DNA from: Mycolicibacterium porcinum
GTDB taxonomy: Bacteria; Actinomycetota; Actinomycetes; Mycobacteriales; Mycobacteriaceae
Reading direction: 5' to 3'
Assembly (NCBI GenBank): GCA_002086835.1
Contig: MVIG01000010.1
Location: forward strand, 186,001 to 250,000
Length of the DNA stretch: 64,000 bases
The stretch's first letter is position 1; each line of letters opens with the position of its first letter. This document shows positions 8,588 to 17,430 of the stretch, in pieces. The notes under the pieces were generated by a model. That model was not told the origin of the DNA. It searched no databases and saw only the letters and a list, made by a program, of their open reading frames with translations. Made by a program: the position numbers and the translations under genes.

Positions 8588-9304
8588 GTGGCCACTACGC
8601 ATCAGGACAATCGGCGCTCCCCGGGCCGCCCGCCTGTACCGATGGATCGGATCGTCAGGACGGCGCTGCAGATCGTCGACGCCGACGGCGCTGATGCACT
8701 GTCGATGCGGACACTCGCCCAGCGTCTGGATTCCGGAACCGCCACTCTGTACCGGCACTTCGCCGGCCGAGGCGAGTTGATCGCTCACGTCGTCGATCAC
8801 GTCTTCGGCACGATCGAGTTAGATATCGCGACGCTCAGCGCCATCCCGTGGCAAGATGCTTGTAAAGTCGCTGGCCACAGTATGTTTCACGCGCTGCGCA
8901 GCCATCCCAACATCGCACCGCTACTAGCGGAAGTAATACCGACCGGGCCGCATGCATTGGCCGTGCGAGAGGTGTTGATTGCGCTTCTGCTCGACAATGG
9001 ATTTCCGCCCCCGCTCGCGGCGCGCACCTACGCGACGTTGGCCCGCTACATCTTGGGTTTCGCGATTCAATTCGCCGGCAAGACCGGCGACGGTGACGAC
9101 GCCAGGACAGCGCGGAGCTTCCACGATCTCGACCCCCGCGCGTTCCCCGCCACGGTCAGTGTCGCAGAGCATCTTCCCGTGCCTCTCGACGACGAATTCG
9201 CATTCGGGCTCCAACTGATCACCGACGGACTGACTCAAGCACTTCACAATCATGGCGAAGGCAATCACCGGCGCCGCAGCGGAGTTGCTGGTTCTACCCG
9301 GTAA
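8588..9304 (+). CDS. TetR/AcrR family transcriptional regulator
   Basis: DNA-binding repressor of about 238 residues. The N-terminal helix-turn-helix is clear: ALQIVDADGADALSMRTLAQRL, then SGTATLYRHFAGRGELIAHVVDHV, about residues 20-70. The C-terminal part is a helical ligand-binding region of the TetR C-terminal domain type. The frame is open upstream to 8369, but that would overlap the divergent PPOX gene. I prefer the GTG at 8588, which gives the standard short N-terminal arm (basic, RRSPGRPP) before the HTH. Probably regulates itself and the PPOX gene. Ligand unknown. Confidence 0.82.
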   Translation: MATTHQDNRRSPGRPPVPMDRIVRTALQIVDADGADALSMRTLAQRLDSGTATLYRHFAGRGELIAHVVDHVFGTIELDIATLSAIPWQDACKVAGHSMFHALRSHPNIAPLLAEVIPTGPHALAVREVLIALLLDNGFPPPLAARTYATLARYILGFAIQFAGKTGDGDDARTARSFHDLDPRAFPATVSVAEHLPVPLDDEFAFGLQLITDGLTQALHNHGEGNHRRRSGVAGSTR

Positions 9305-9419
9305 TTGCGTCGATTCGGCAGCCAACTCGGCCCCTGGCCGACCACTCGATAACCGTCGACCGTGAGACTGTGGAATGCGGTGCAGTACAGCAGCTAGCGG
9401 GAGTGGCCGCGCCAAATCG

Positions 9420-10058
9420 TCAGAAATCAAGGCCGGGAAGCGGCCGCTGACAGATCTGGTGTGCTTCCTCGGCGGGCAGGCCGAACAGTCGTAATACGTC
9501 TTCGGTAACCCGATCTGCCGCCACCGCGTCGTCGCGTTCGGGCTCTAGTTGCAGGAGTTTGCCCAGCCCAAGAAGCGCCCCGGCAGCGACGGCCAGGGCC
9601 AATTTCGGATCGTCAACGGTGAATCGGCCGGCGGCGACGCCGGCCGCGATGTCCCGTAATGCGCGTGGGCCCAGACCGCGGTCTGAACCCAAGAGACTGA
9701 GGCCATTGACCAGCAGGATCTGACTCTCCTGCGGGCGGCGCCGAAACAACCGGCCGGTCATCCGAAAGCTGCAGGCAAATGTTTCGGCCGGGTCGTCGAT
9801 CGACTCGGTGAGTCGATCGAGCAGCGCGCCGTAGTTGTCGAGCACATCGGCCACGGCCGCCTCGAACAGCGCTTCCTTGCTGTCGAAGTGGTTGTAGAAC
9901 GAACCCATTCCGACGTCTGCCGCCTGCGTGATTTCCAGGATCGGCACGTTGAGTCTGCCTTCGGCGATCAGCGCCTGAGCCGCCTGGATGAGCGCCGCGC
10001 GGGTGCGCTGTTTGCGCCGTTCCAGGCGGTTGACCGGCCCATCCTGCAGTGCGCTCAC
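9420..10058 (-). CDS. TetR family regulator of the adjacent degradation operon
   Basis: Regulator of 212 residues starting at GTG. The N-terminal HTH lies at about residues 15-65 (RTRAALIQAAQALIAEG, then ILEITQAADVGMGSFYNHFDSKEALFEAAV); the rest is a helical effector-binding domain. It is divergent from the dioxygenase-hydrolase-monooxygenase operon beginning at 10164. Two copies of a 14-bp dyad lie in the shared gap, one next to this gene and one just before the first catabolic gene. It is therefore very likely the local repressor, relieved by a pathway substrate or intermediate. It converges with the other TetR gene; the 115-bp gap between them (9305-9419) shows no obvious feature. Confidence 0.88.
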   Translation of the reverse strand: MSALQDGPVNRLERRKQRTRAALIQAAQALIAEGRLNVPILEITQAADVGMGSFYNHFDSKEALFEAAVADVLDNYGALLDRLTESIDDPAETFACSFRMTGRLFRRRPQESQILLVNGLSLLGSDRGLGPRALRDIAAGVAAGRFTVDDPKLALAVAAGALLGLGKLLQLEPERDDAVAADRVTEDVLRLFGLPAEEAHQICQRPLPGLDF

Positions 10059-10087
10059 CGGCCCAGAATAGCAGCATCGATCAGTTT

Positions 10088-10145
10088 TGAGGATTTCGTC
10101 AGAACCTATTGACTGAGCATCACGTCGTATGTGACGATTTCGTCA
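10088..10145. promoter_or_regulatory. Tandem TetR operators and promoter of the degradation operon
   Basis: TGACGATTTCGTCA (10132-10145) is a perfect 6+6 bp dyad around TT. TGAGGATTTCGTCA (10088-10101) is the same site with one mismatch, 44 bp away, about four helical turns. A TTGACT that could serve as a -35 box lies between them. The arrangement fits a TetR dimer binding at both divergent start regions. Confidence 0.6.
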
Positions 10146-10163
10146 GACGGAAAGGTGTCAGGT

Positions 10164-11294
10164 ATGAACGACCTGGTCGGCGCGCACAACGGGCTCCACA
10201 GCGAGCAGGGCGCCAGGAAAGGCGACCATTGCGGGCGCTCCCGCAACCCCGTGATCAAGGTGGCCGACATCGCCTGGCTGGAATTCGAGAAACCCGACCT
10301 TCAGCGAGCCGAGGCGTTCGCGGCCGCATTCGGTTTCGCCACGTCGCTACGAACCGACGAGGAACTGCACCTACGCGGCAGCGATGCGACCGCGCCGTGC
10401 GTGATCGTGCGCCGCGGCACCCGGAGCAGGTTCCTCGGAGTCGCGTTCGCCGCTGCCGACGAAGCGGACCTGCTGCGGCTGGCCACCGCGACCGGTGCAC
10501 GGACCAGACCGCTGCCCGCAGCCATCGGCGGCATGGCGGTCGACCTGATGGACCCGAGCGGTGTGCCGGTGCACGTGGTGTCGGGGATGCACTCTCTCGA
10601 CGCGTTGCCGTCGCAGACTCCGCACCGCTACAACATGGGACACGAGATTCACCGCATCAACGTCACCCAACGCCCGCGCCAGGAACCGACCACGGTGCAG
10701 CGGCTCGGTCACCTCGTCATGCAGTCGACGAAATACCTCGAGACATTGAACTGGTATCTCGACACTCTCGGCATGATCGTCAGCGACTTCCTGTACTTCC
10801 CGGGTCAGCGCGACCGTGGGCCCACCATGAGCTTCATCCGCTGCGACCGAGGTGCGACGCCCGCAGACCACCACACGCTGGCGCTGGCCCTCGGACCACA
10901 GAACCGCTATGTGCACTCGGCCTACCAGGTGTGCGATCTGGACGCGCTGGCCGCCGGCGGCGAATACCTCATGGAGCGAGGCTATTTCCGGTCCTGGGGC
11001 ATCGGGCGCCACATCCAGGGCAGTCAGCTCTTCGACTATTGGCGTGATCCTGATGGCTTCATGGTCGAGCACTTCACCGATGGCGACCTGTTCGACTCGA
11101 CCCTTGAACCGGGTTGGGCCCCGTTCACCGCATCGGGCCTGGCCCAATGGGGACCGCCGGCCAGCAAGGACTTCCTCGGCACCAACCCGAAATCCCTACC
11201 GCACGAAGCACAGTCGATCTTCGCAGCCCTGCGAGGCGACAACGAATTCGATATCAACCGCCTCATCGGCCTGCTGAAAGTAGCGAACTCATGA
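10164..11294 (+). CDS. VOC-family extradiol ring-cleavage dioxygenase
   Basis: Two-module vicinal-oxygen-chelate protein of 376 residues, resembling type I extradiol (catechol 2,3-dioxygenase/BphC) enzymes, which open catechol rings next to the hydroxyl pair using Fe(II). The second module keeps a candidate 2-His-1-carboxylate set: His in VQRLGHLVMQ, His in RYVHSAYQVCD and Glu in GFMVEHFTDG. The first module (WLEFEKPDLQRAEAFAAAFGF onward) is the usual degenerate copy. I choose the ATG at 10164, with GGAAAGG about 9 nt upstream; the earlier GTG at 10131 lies inside the operator. First gene of a five-gene operon; its stop overlaps the next start (ATGA). The exact catechol substrate is not predictable. 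Confidence 0.87.
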   Translation: MNDLVGAHNGLHSEQGARKGDHCGRSRNPVIKVADIAWLEFEKPDLQRAEAFAAAFGFATSLRTDEELHLRGSDATAPCVIVRRGTRSRFLGVAFAAADEADLLRLATATGARTRPLPAAIGGMAVDLMDPSGVPVHVVSGMHSLDALPSQTPHRYNMGHEIHRINVTQRPRQEPTTVQRLGHLVMQSTKYLETLNWYLDTLGMIVSDFLYFPGQRDRGPTMSFIRCDRGATPADHHTLALALGPQNRYVHSAYQVCDLDALAAGGEYLMERGYFRSWGIGRHIQGSQLFDYWRDPDGFMVEHFTDGDLFDSTLEPGWAPFTASGLAQWGPPASKDFLGTNPKSLPHEAQSIFAALRGDNEFDINRLIGLLKVANS

Positions 11295-12229
11295 CCATCT
11301 CAATCCTGCGCACCGCCGACGCCTGGTGGGTGCACACCGCCACCGGTGCCGTGCGGATCGACACCTCGGCCACGACCACCGGCGAGCTTCTCGCCGATCG
11401 GGCCGCCATAGACGCCGCGACGCGTGGCGGGGAAGCGGTGCCTGTCGACAGCCTCGATCTGCTCTCCCCCGTGACCGCTCCCTGCCGGGTGGTCGCCCAG
11501 ATGACCAACTTCTCCTCGCACGTCAAAGACGCGGGCATGGACCCAAAGACCATCCCGCTCACCTTTTTTCGCAAGACGTCGGGTTCCATCAGTGGGCCGT
11601 TCGATGACATCGTCAAGCCGCAGCACGTCAAGTTCCTCGACTACGAGGTGGAGATCGGTCTGGTCATCGGACGCGAACTGCCCGTCGGCACCGACGTGAC
11701 AGAGATGAACCTCGCCGACTATGTCGCCGGCCTGGTCGTCACCAACGATGTATCGGCCCGGGATATTCAGCTGCCGCAGACGCAGTTCTATGAAGCCAAG
11801 TCGTACCCGACATTCACGCCGGTCGGCCCGGCGCTGGTCTTGTTGACGGCTGACGAGCTCAAGCGGTTCGGCGATCTGCGCCTGGAACTGCGGGTGAGCG
11901 GCGAGGTTCGCCAGAACATGCTGGTCGACGGCGACATGCTCTACAAACCCCTACAGGCACTGCAGTCTTTGGCCCGGTTCCAACACCTCAGTGCCGGTGA
12001 CCTCGTCCTGACCGGCACGCCTGCGGGTACGGCCTTGAGCGCGCCGCCGAAGCCTGTCGAGATCATCGGATCGCTGCTGCCGCCGGCGATGAAATGGAAG
12101 GCGTTCTTCTCGCGCCAGGCCGGCAATCCCAAGTATCTGCAGCACGGAGACGTCGTCGAACTGTCGGTGGCCACCGACGACGGCGCCATCGACCTCGGCA
12201 CCCAGCGCACCGCAGTGCGGTACGCGTGA
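11291..12229 (+). CDS. Fumarylacetoacetate hydrolase family protein
   Basis: Metal-dependent hydrolase/decarboxylase/hydratase fold of 312 residues. Family signatures are visible: the LDYEVEIGLVIGRELP segment with metal-binding Glu residues, GLVVTNDVSARDIQL, EAKSYPTFTPVGPALV with the conserved Lys, and DLVLTGTPAGTA. Members act on ring-cleavage products such as 2-hydroxymuconate semialdehyde derivatives, so it probably processes the product of the dioxygenase encoded immediately upstream, with which it is translationally coupled (4-bp overlap). Cytosolic. Confidence 0.9.
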   Translation: MTISILRTADAWWVHTATGAVRIDTSATTTGELLADRAAIDAATRGGEAVPVDSLDLLSPVTAPCRVVAQMTNFSSHVKDAGMDPKTIPLTFFRKTSGSISGPFDDIVKPQHVKFLDYEVEIGLVIGRELPVGTDVTEMNLADYVAGLVVTNDVSARDIQLPQTQFYEAKSYPTFTPVGPALVLLTADELKRFGDLRLELRVSGEVRQNMLVDGDMLYKPLQALQSLARFQHLSAGDLVLTGTPAGTALSAPPKPVEIIGSLLPPAMKWKAFFSRQAGNPKYLQHGDVVELSVATDDGAIDLGTQRTAVRYA

Positions 12230-12263
12230 ACGCGGACCTGTTGTGGCCCATCCGAAGGACGAA

Positions 12264-13838
12264 ATGCCGGGCACTGTAACGAAATCCGTGCCCGTTGTCG
12301 TCATCGGAGCGGGGCCGACCGGCATCACCGCGGCGACATTGCTCGCCGACTACGGCGTGCCGACGCTGGTTCTCGACCGCTGGGCATCGGTCTATCCCCA
12401 GCCACGCGCGGTCCACCTCGATGACGAGATTCATCGTATTCTCGCCCGCCTCGGCGTGGCCGAAGAATTCGCCGCGATATCCCGGCCGGCGCTCGGGTTG
12501 CGCCTGCTCGACCAGAACCACCGCACACTGGCACAGTTCGACCGCGACCCCGCCCGCAGCAGGCATGGCTTCCCCCAAGCCAACATGTTCGACCAACCCG
12601 TACTGGAAGAGCTGCTGCGCGCCAACATGGCCAAACGCCCGAATGTGGAGCTGCGCGGCAATTCCGAGGTCACCGGCATCACCCAGAACGAGCCGGACCG
12701 CGTGCGGGTGACCTACACCGACCGTGCCACCGGAACAGAGCACGCCGTCGAAACCTGCTACGTGCTGGGCTGCGACGGCGCCAACAGCATCGTGCGAGCC
12801 GCCATCGGTAGCGCCATGGAAGACCTGCGCTTCGAGCAGCGCTGGCTGGTCGCCGACGTGGTCACCGAGGCCGAGCTCGATCAGTGGGATGGTGTGCATC
12901 AGGTATGCGATCCCGTTCGGGCTGCCACCTACATGCGGATCGGGCCGGACCGCTACCGCTGGGAATTTCGGCTGCTGCCTTCGGAAACTGCGGCCGACTT
13001 CAGCACGATGGCGACTCTGCGGCCCCTGATCGCCCCATGGGTCGGCGATCTCGCCAACGACGAACTCGAGCTCCTACGCGTGACCGAGTACACCTTTCGC
13101 GCACAGATCGCCGACAGCTGGCGGGACCGCAATGTGCTCCTCCTCGGCGACGCCGCCCACCTCACTCCGCCTTTCATCGGACAAGGCATGGGTGCGGGCC
13201 TGCGCGACGCGATGAACGTGGCTTGGAAACTCGCCGGCGTCATCAACGGGAACCTGCCCGCCAGCCTGCTGGACACCTACGAACAAGAGCGGAAACCCCA
13301 CGCGCGCAGCATGATCGGCCTGGCACTGGCCATGGGTTGGGCCATGACAGCCGGTGGGCGTATCGGAAACATGGTGCGGCGCACCGTCGCACCCCGGCTG
13401 CGGTCGATACCCGGTCTGCGCGACAAGCTCACCGACGGCACCACCCCCCGCCTGCACGATTCGGCACTGGTCATCAGAAGCCGCAGACCCCGCCACCTCG
13501 CCGGAGCCCTGTGCCCTAACCCGGTTCTGGCCGATGGACAGCGACTGGACGCGTTGCTGGGCAACGGCTTCGCGCTCGTCACCACGACACGCCCGCTCGC
13601 GTTCCAATGCGCCATGCTCGAAGAACACGACATCGTGGTGCACGTCGCCGAACCTGGGGGCGAATTGGAACACTGGCTACGGCGCGGCCGCGCCACCGCC
13701 GCTGTTATCCGGCCTGACCGCACGGTCATGTGCTCGGGCCGCGACGTGTGGAACCTGTGCGAGGCCATACCGGGGTTCATGCCCTCCGCTCGCAAAGCTC
13801 GGGCACGCAACGCCCAGCCACCCATCCAGACCAGTTAG
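12264..13838 (+). CDS. Class A FAD-dependent aromatic monooxygenase (MhpA-like)
   Basis: Flavoprotein hydroxylase of 524 residues. The N-terminal Rossmann motif VVIGAGPTGITAATLLADYG (residues about 10-29) binds FAD, the GCDGANSIVR motif contacts FAD/NADPH, and LLGDAAHLTPPFIGQGMGAGLRDAMN is the second FAD motif. A C-terminal thioredoxin-like extension is present, as in 3-(3-hydroxyphenyl)propionate and phenol hydroxylases. It would add a hydroxyl to a phenolic ring to make the catechol cleaved by the dioxygenase. The start at ATG 12264 has GAAGGA 4-5 nt upstream; an in-frame GTG at 12243 is less likely. Confidence 0.9.
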   Translation: MPGTVTKSVPVVVIGAGPTGITAATLLADYGVPTLVLDRWASVYPQPRAVHLDDEIHRILARLGVAEEFAAISRPALGLRLLDQNHRTLAQFDRDPARSRHGFPQANMFDQPVLEELLRANMAKRPNVELRGNSEVTGITQNEPDRVRVTYTDRATGTEHAVETCYVLGCDGANSIVRAAIGSAMEDLRFEQRWLVADVVTEAELDQWDGVHQVCDPVRAATYMRIGPDRYRWEFRLLPSETAADFSTMATLRPLIAPWVGDLANDELELLRVTEYTFRAQIADSWRDRNVLLLGDAAHLTPPFIGQGMGAGLRDAMNVAWKLAGVINGNLPASLLDTYEQERKPHARSMIGLALAMGWAMTAGGRIGNMVRRTVAPRLRSIPGLRDKLTDGTTPRLHDSALVIRSRRPRHLAGALCPNPVLADGQRLDALLGNGFALVTTTRPLAFQCAMLEEHDIVVHVAEPGGELEHWLRRGRATAAVIRPDRTVMCSGRDVWNLCEAIPGFMPSARKARARNAQPPIQTS

Positions 13839-13848
13839 GCGATCGCCC

Positions 13849-14802
13849 ATGTCATCCACTCCCCTGGTGGACGTCCACGCGCACTTCCTCTCCGACGACT
13901 ACGTCGACGCCGCGATCGCGGCAGGCATCGAACATCCTGACGGCATGCCTCAGTGGCCCTCCTGGAGCGCCGAACAGCACCTGTCTCTGATGCAGGACAA
14001 CGGGATTCGGCACGCTCTGCTGTCACTCTCCTCTCCCGGCGTGTCGTTCGCCGGCGCAGCCGACGCCCCCGCACTGGCACGGCACGTCAACGACTTCGCA
14101 GCCCGCACGGTCGCCGCGCATCCTGAGCGCTTCTCCTTCTTCGCCTCGCTTCCGCTGCCCGACGTGGATGCCGCCATCGGCGAGGCCATACGCGCAACGG
14201 ATATCCAGGGCGCGGCAGGTGTAGTACTGATGAGCAACAGCGGCGGTCGCTACCTCGGTGACGGATCGCTGGACCCGTTGTGGGAATGCCTCGACAAGCG
14301 CCAATCGATTGCCTTCGTCCATCCCACGTCGCCACCGGACGTACTCGCCACGTCGCTGGGCCGGCCCGCTCCGATGCTCGAGTTCATGTTCGAGACGACG
14401 CGGACCATCACCGACCTGATTTTCGCGAGTGTCATGAGTCGCTATCCGCACATTCGCTTCCTGATACCGCACTGTGGCGCCGCGCTGCCGCTTCTTGCCG
14501 CACGGATCGAGCTGTTCCGCAGCCTGTGGCCGGCACCCAACGGCGATGCGCCGGGGCCTCTGACAACCGCTGTCCAGCTGCAGCGCATGTGGTTCGACAC
14601 GGCCGGGCATCCACTGCCGACGCAGGCCGGAGTGCTTCGGGACGTAGTCGGGTCCAATCGCATTCTTTACGGCAGCGACTACTGCTGGACACCGGCGTTT
14701 GCCGTGGGCCAACAGGTCGCCGCCCTTGACTCCGACCCCGACACCGACTGGCGGGCAGTGACATCCGCGAACACACAAGAGTTCCTTCAGTACCGATCGT
14801 GA
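13849..14802 (+). CDS. Amidohydrolase-2 family metal enzyme (ACMSD/decarboxylase-like)
   Basis: TIM-barrel amidohydrolase of 317 residues. Metal ligands are recognisable: VDVHAHF at the N-terminus (HxH), His in FVHPTSPP, His in FLIPHCGAALP and Asp in GSDYCW near the C-terminus. The family includes aminocarboxymuconate-semialdehyde decarboxylase and gamma-resorcylate or 6-methylsalicylate decarboxylases. In this operon a decarboxylation of an aromatic acid or of a ring-cleavage product is the natural role. Start ATG at 13849, 10 bp after the monooxygenase stop. Substrate unknown. Confidence 0.87.
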   Translation: MSSTPLVDVHAHFLSDDYVDAAIAAGIEHPDGMPQWPSWSAEQHLSLMQDNGIRHALLSLSSPGVSFAGAADAPALARHVNDFAARTVAAHPERFSFFASLPLPDVDAAIGEAIRATDIQGAAGVVLMSNSGGRYLGDGSLDPLWECLDKRQSIAFVHPTSPPDVLATSLGRPAPMLEFMFETTRTITDLIFASVMSRYPHIRFLIPHCGAALPLLAARIELFRSLWPAPNGDAPGPLTTAVQLQRMWFDTAGHPLPTQAGVLRDVVGSNRILYGSDYCWTPAFAVGQQVAALDSDPDTDWRAVTSANTQEFLQYRS

Positions 14803-14839
14803 GCAACCGTCCACCGCCAACGTCATGAGAGGACTCTCA

Positions 14840-16030
14840 ATGCGACGCCCACCCGCCGGTCTCCCCATCTACGAACCCGACATCTACTCGGTCGACGCCA
14901 TCACCGACCCCTACCCCCACTACCAGAGAATGCGTGACCTCGGTCCGGTGGTGTGGCTGGCCAAACAACGGGCATATGCGGTGCCGCGTTACGCCGAGTG
15001 CAAATCGGTGCTACGCGACGACAAGACCTTTCTGTCGGGTCAGGGTGTGGCACTCAATCCGATCACCAACCGAATGTCGTATGGCACCACGCTCAACAGC
15101 GACGGTGTCGAGCACGACCAACGCCGCAAGCGCGTCGCGCACCGCATGCTGCCGCGTGCTCTGCGCGCCATCAGCGACACCGTCGACGACACGGCCCGTA
15201 GCGTCGTCGAAACAGCGCTCGGCAAGCGCGATATCGACGGTGTCGACGACCTCGCGGCCGCGCTGCCGCTGGCCGTCGTGCCCGACCTCATCGGGTGGCC
15301 GCGCGATCAACGCGATCACCTGGTTGCCTGGGCCGGAGCAACATTCGACGTACTCGGTCCGCTCAACTGGCAGGCGATCAAGGCGGTGCCCAAAACTATG
15401 CGCATGCTGCGGTTCGCCCGGCGCGTGGTGCGCGAGCGCAACGTCATCGAGGGCAGCATGGCAGATGAGCTACTCGCCGCCGCGGACGAAGGCAAACTGG
15501 CGCACCACGAGTGCCCGCCGTTGCTCGTCGACTACATCGCCCCGTCGATCGATACCACCATGAGCGCCATCGCCAATGCGCTGAATCTCTTCGCCAACCA
15601 CCCCGACCAGTGGCAACTTCTCAAGGACGAACCCGACCTCTTGCCAAACGCCGTCAATGAGACCGTTCGCTGCGAGCCACCGCTGCGCGCCTTTGCGCGG
15701 TGCACGGCACAGCAGACTGAAATCGCCGGAGTGCAAATCCCCTCGGGCGCGCGAGTCCTGGTGATCTATGCCTCCGCCAACCGCGACGAACGCGAGTGGG
15801 ACAACCCGGCGGCATTCGACATCCGACGTGACGCCGGCCGTCACGTCGGTTTCGGACACGGTGCCCACGCTTGCGCCGGACAGGGCCTGGCGCGCTTGGA
15901 AACGACCGCGATGTTGCGGGCGCTGCTCGAGCGCGTGGACCGGATAGAGCTGACCGGGACGCCGACATGGGCGGTCAACAACATCATCCGTCGCCACGAA
16001 CACTTGCCTCTCACGCTCATTGCCGCATAG
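14840..16030 (+). CDS. Cytochrome P450
   Basis: Soluble bacterial P450 of 396 residues. The I-helix reads YIAPSIDTTMSAIANAL, where the usual Ala/Gly before xDTT is replaced by Pro-Ser-Ile. The ExxR motif is ETVRCEPP and the heme loop is VGFGHGAHACAGQGLAR with the cysteine thiolate ligand. It is the last gene of the operon and needs separate ferredoxin and reductase partners, which are not encoded in this window. It probably makes the first or a preparatory hydroxylation of the substrate degraded by the upstream enzymes. The ATG at 14840 is preferred over 14825 because GAGAGGA lies 5-7 nt before it. It converges with the next gene only 22 bp away. Confidence 0.93.
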   Translation: MRRPPAGLPIYEPDIYSVDAITDPYPHYQRMRDLGPVVWLAKQRAYAVPRYAECKSVLRDDKTFLSGQGVALNPITNRMSYGTTLNSDGVEHDQRRKRVAHRMLPRALRAISDTVDDTARSVVETALGKRDIDGVDDLAAALPLAVVPDLIGWPRDQRDHLVAWAGATFDVLGPLNWQAIKAVPKTMRMLRFARRVVRERNVIEGSMADELLAAADEGKLAHHECPPLLVDYIAPSIDTTMSAIANALNLFANHPDQWQLLKDEPDLLPNAVNETVRCEPPLRAFARCTAQQTEIAGVQIPSGARVLVIYASANRDEREWDNPAAFDIRRDAGRHVGFGHGAHACAGQGLARLETTAMLRALLERVDRIELTGTPTWAVNNIIRRHEHLPLTLIAA

Positions 16031-16052
16031 GCGCAGGTAACCGGGGGTGAGC

Positions 16053-17399
16053 TCAAGCCGCGTTCATCTTCCCGGCGGCCGCGGCAACCCAGCACAGTTC
16101 CTTGTGGAAGATGTCGCTGTGCGCGCCCGACGGGCCGTCGTCCTTGGCCACCACCGCCGACGAATCCAGGTTCAGGATCTGTCCGGGCTGGAACGGGTAC
16201 GGCACCCCCGGATCGTCCAGAACCTGCGTATCGCTGCGGAATGCCCCCATCGCTCCCATCGCCCGCCAGCGGGCCAGCGGATCGTCGATCGCGGCGGCGT
16301 CCTCCCCCGCCGTCAGCGACGCCAAGGGGTAGAACGTCCCCAGTGCCCGGTCGTGGCTGGAGTAGCAGACGGCCATCGGGCCGTCGATTCGGGCCAGCCG
16401 TCCGACCAGAGCACCGTCGCCGTCCCGGAACGGCAGGCCCTTGGTGAAGGTGAACCGCGAGAACGCGCCCTGAAGCAGGGTCACCGATTTCACCGGTGAC
16501 GGGTCGCGGCCGTCGATCCCGTCGAGGGCGAAGGACACCAGCCGGGCGCCGAAGCTGTGCCCGATCAGATGGATCCGCAGATCAGGGTGCGCGTCCGCGA
16601 GGTTGTCGACGGCCGGGCCGAGCCCCTTCTTACCGACCACACCGGCGCGGTTCTTCATCTTCCAGTAGCTGAGCTGCCGCAGGACTTCCTTGGCGCCGTG
16701 CCACAGCTTGCTGCCCAAATCGCCGAGGCCGGCCTCACCGCCTCCGCCGCCGTCGAACTGCACTCCGGCATCGGCTAGTCGGTCGGCGAACCGGTTGAAC
16801 ACATCGACGGGGTTACGCTGATCGTCGAGCATGCCGGGCACCCGCACCGGCTGGTCTTCCTCCCCGTCGTCGAATCCGGTCTTGGTGGCGGCGTTGAACT
16901 TCCGCAACTCGTCGAACAACGAGCCGGCTCGTTCGGCGGTCGGCGGCTTCTCCAACAGTTCGGCGATCGCGTCGAGATGCGCGCTGCCGTCCGGGAACAT
17001 GTCTTTCAGATCCGCGAGTTCGGCGGGGTCGATGGTGGCCGGCCCGGCCTCGGTGCCCGCCCGCTCCTCCAGCGCCGCGCCACCTCCTCCGTCCGCCGCC
17101 TGCGCATCGTCGAAATCCGGGATCGGTTCATCGCGCCACAGTTGCGACGGCCAGCGGATCCCGACGAATCCGACCTTGCGGGCCGGGTCGAGCTGGTCTG
17201 CCAGTAAGTCGAACCACCTGGCGTACAACGACTGCGCCGCGGCCTCGTCGTTGTTCCAGCCGTGCGAGAACAGCACCAGATCGGTGAGGCCCTCAGCGCC
17301 GACCCCGTCCCGCAGTTCGGTCAATGTCGCTTCATCGACGTCGCCGTCGGCGTCGAACACCAGCCGCCACAACGGCCTGCCCTTGATTCTCTCGATCAT
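16053..17399 (-). CDS. Alpha/beta-hydrolase-like serine esterase, unknown substrate
   Basis: Protein of 448 residues, no signal peptide. The N-terminal segment LVLFSHGWNND looks like the oxyanion-hole strand of alpha/beta hydrolases, and HLIGHSFGARLVSFAL is a standard nucleophile elbow with Ser282. Candidate catalytic His residues lie in YSSHDRALG or SGAHSDIFH near the C-terminus. A long insertion between residues about 80 and 260 is acidic and Gly-rich and includes a GGGG stretch. GAGGAGG precedes the start. It lies 31 bp downstream of a subtilase gene on the same strand, so the two are probably co-expressed, suggesting linked proteolysis/esterolysis or a two-part effector. I do not recognise a characterised homologue. 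Confidence 0.65.
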   Translation of the reverse strand: MIERIKGRPLWRLVFDADGDVDEATLTELRDGVGAEGLTDLVLFSHGWNNDEAAAQSLYARWFDLLADQLDPARKVGFVGIRWPSQLWRDEPIPDFDDAQAADGGGGAALEERAGTEAGPATIDPAELADLKDMFPDGSAHLDAIAELLEKPPTAERAGSLFDELRKFNAATKTGFDDGEEDQPVRVPGMLDDQRNPVDVFNRFADRLADAGVQFDGGGGGEAGLGDLGSKLWHGAKEVLRQLSYWKMKNRAGVVGKKGLGPAVDNLADAHPDLRIHLIGHSFGARLVSFALDGIDGRDPSPVKSVTLLQGAFSRFTFTKGLPFRDGDGALVGRLARIDGPMAVCYSSHDRALGTFYPLASLTAGEDAAAIDDPLARWRAMGAMGAFRSDTQVLDDPGVPYPFQPGQILNLDSSAVVAKDDGPSGAHSDIFHKELCWVAAAAGKMNAA

Positions 17400-17430
17400 G
17401 GTTCCTCCTCGACGGTCGTGACTGAACTCA

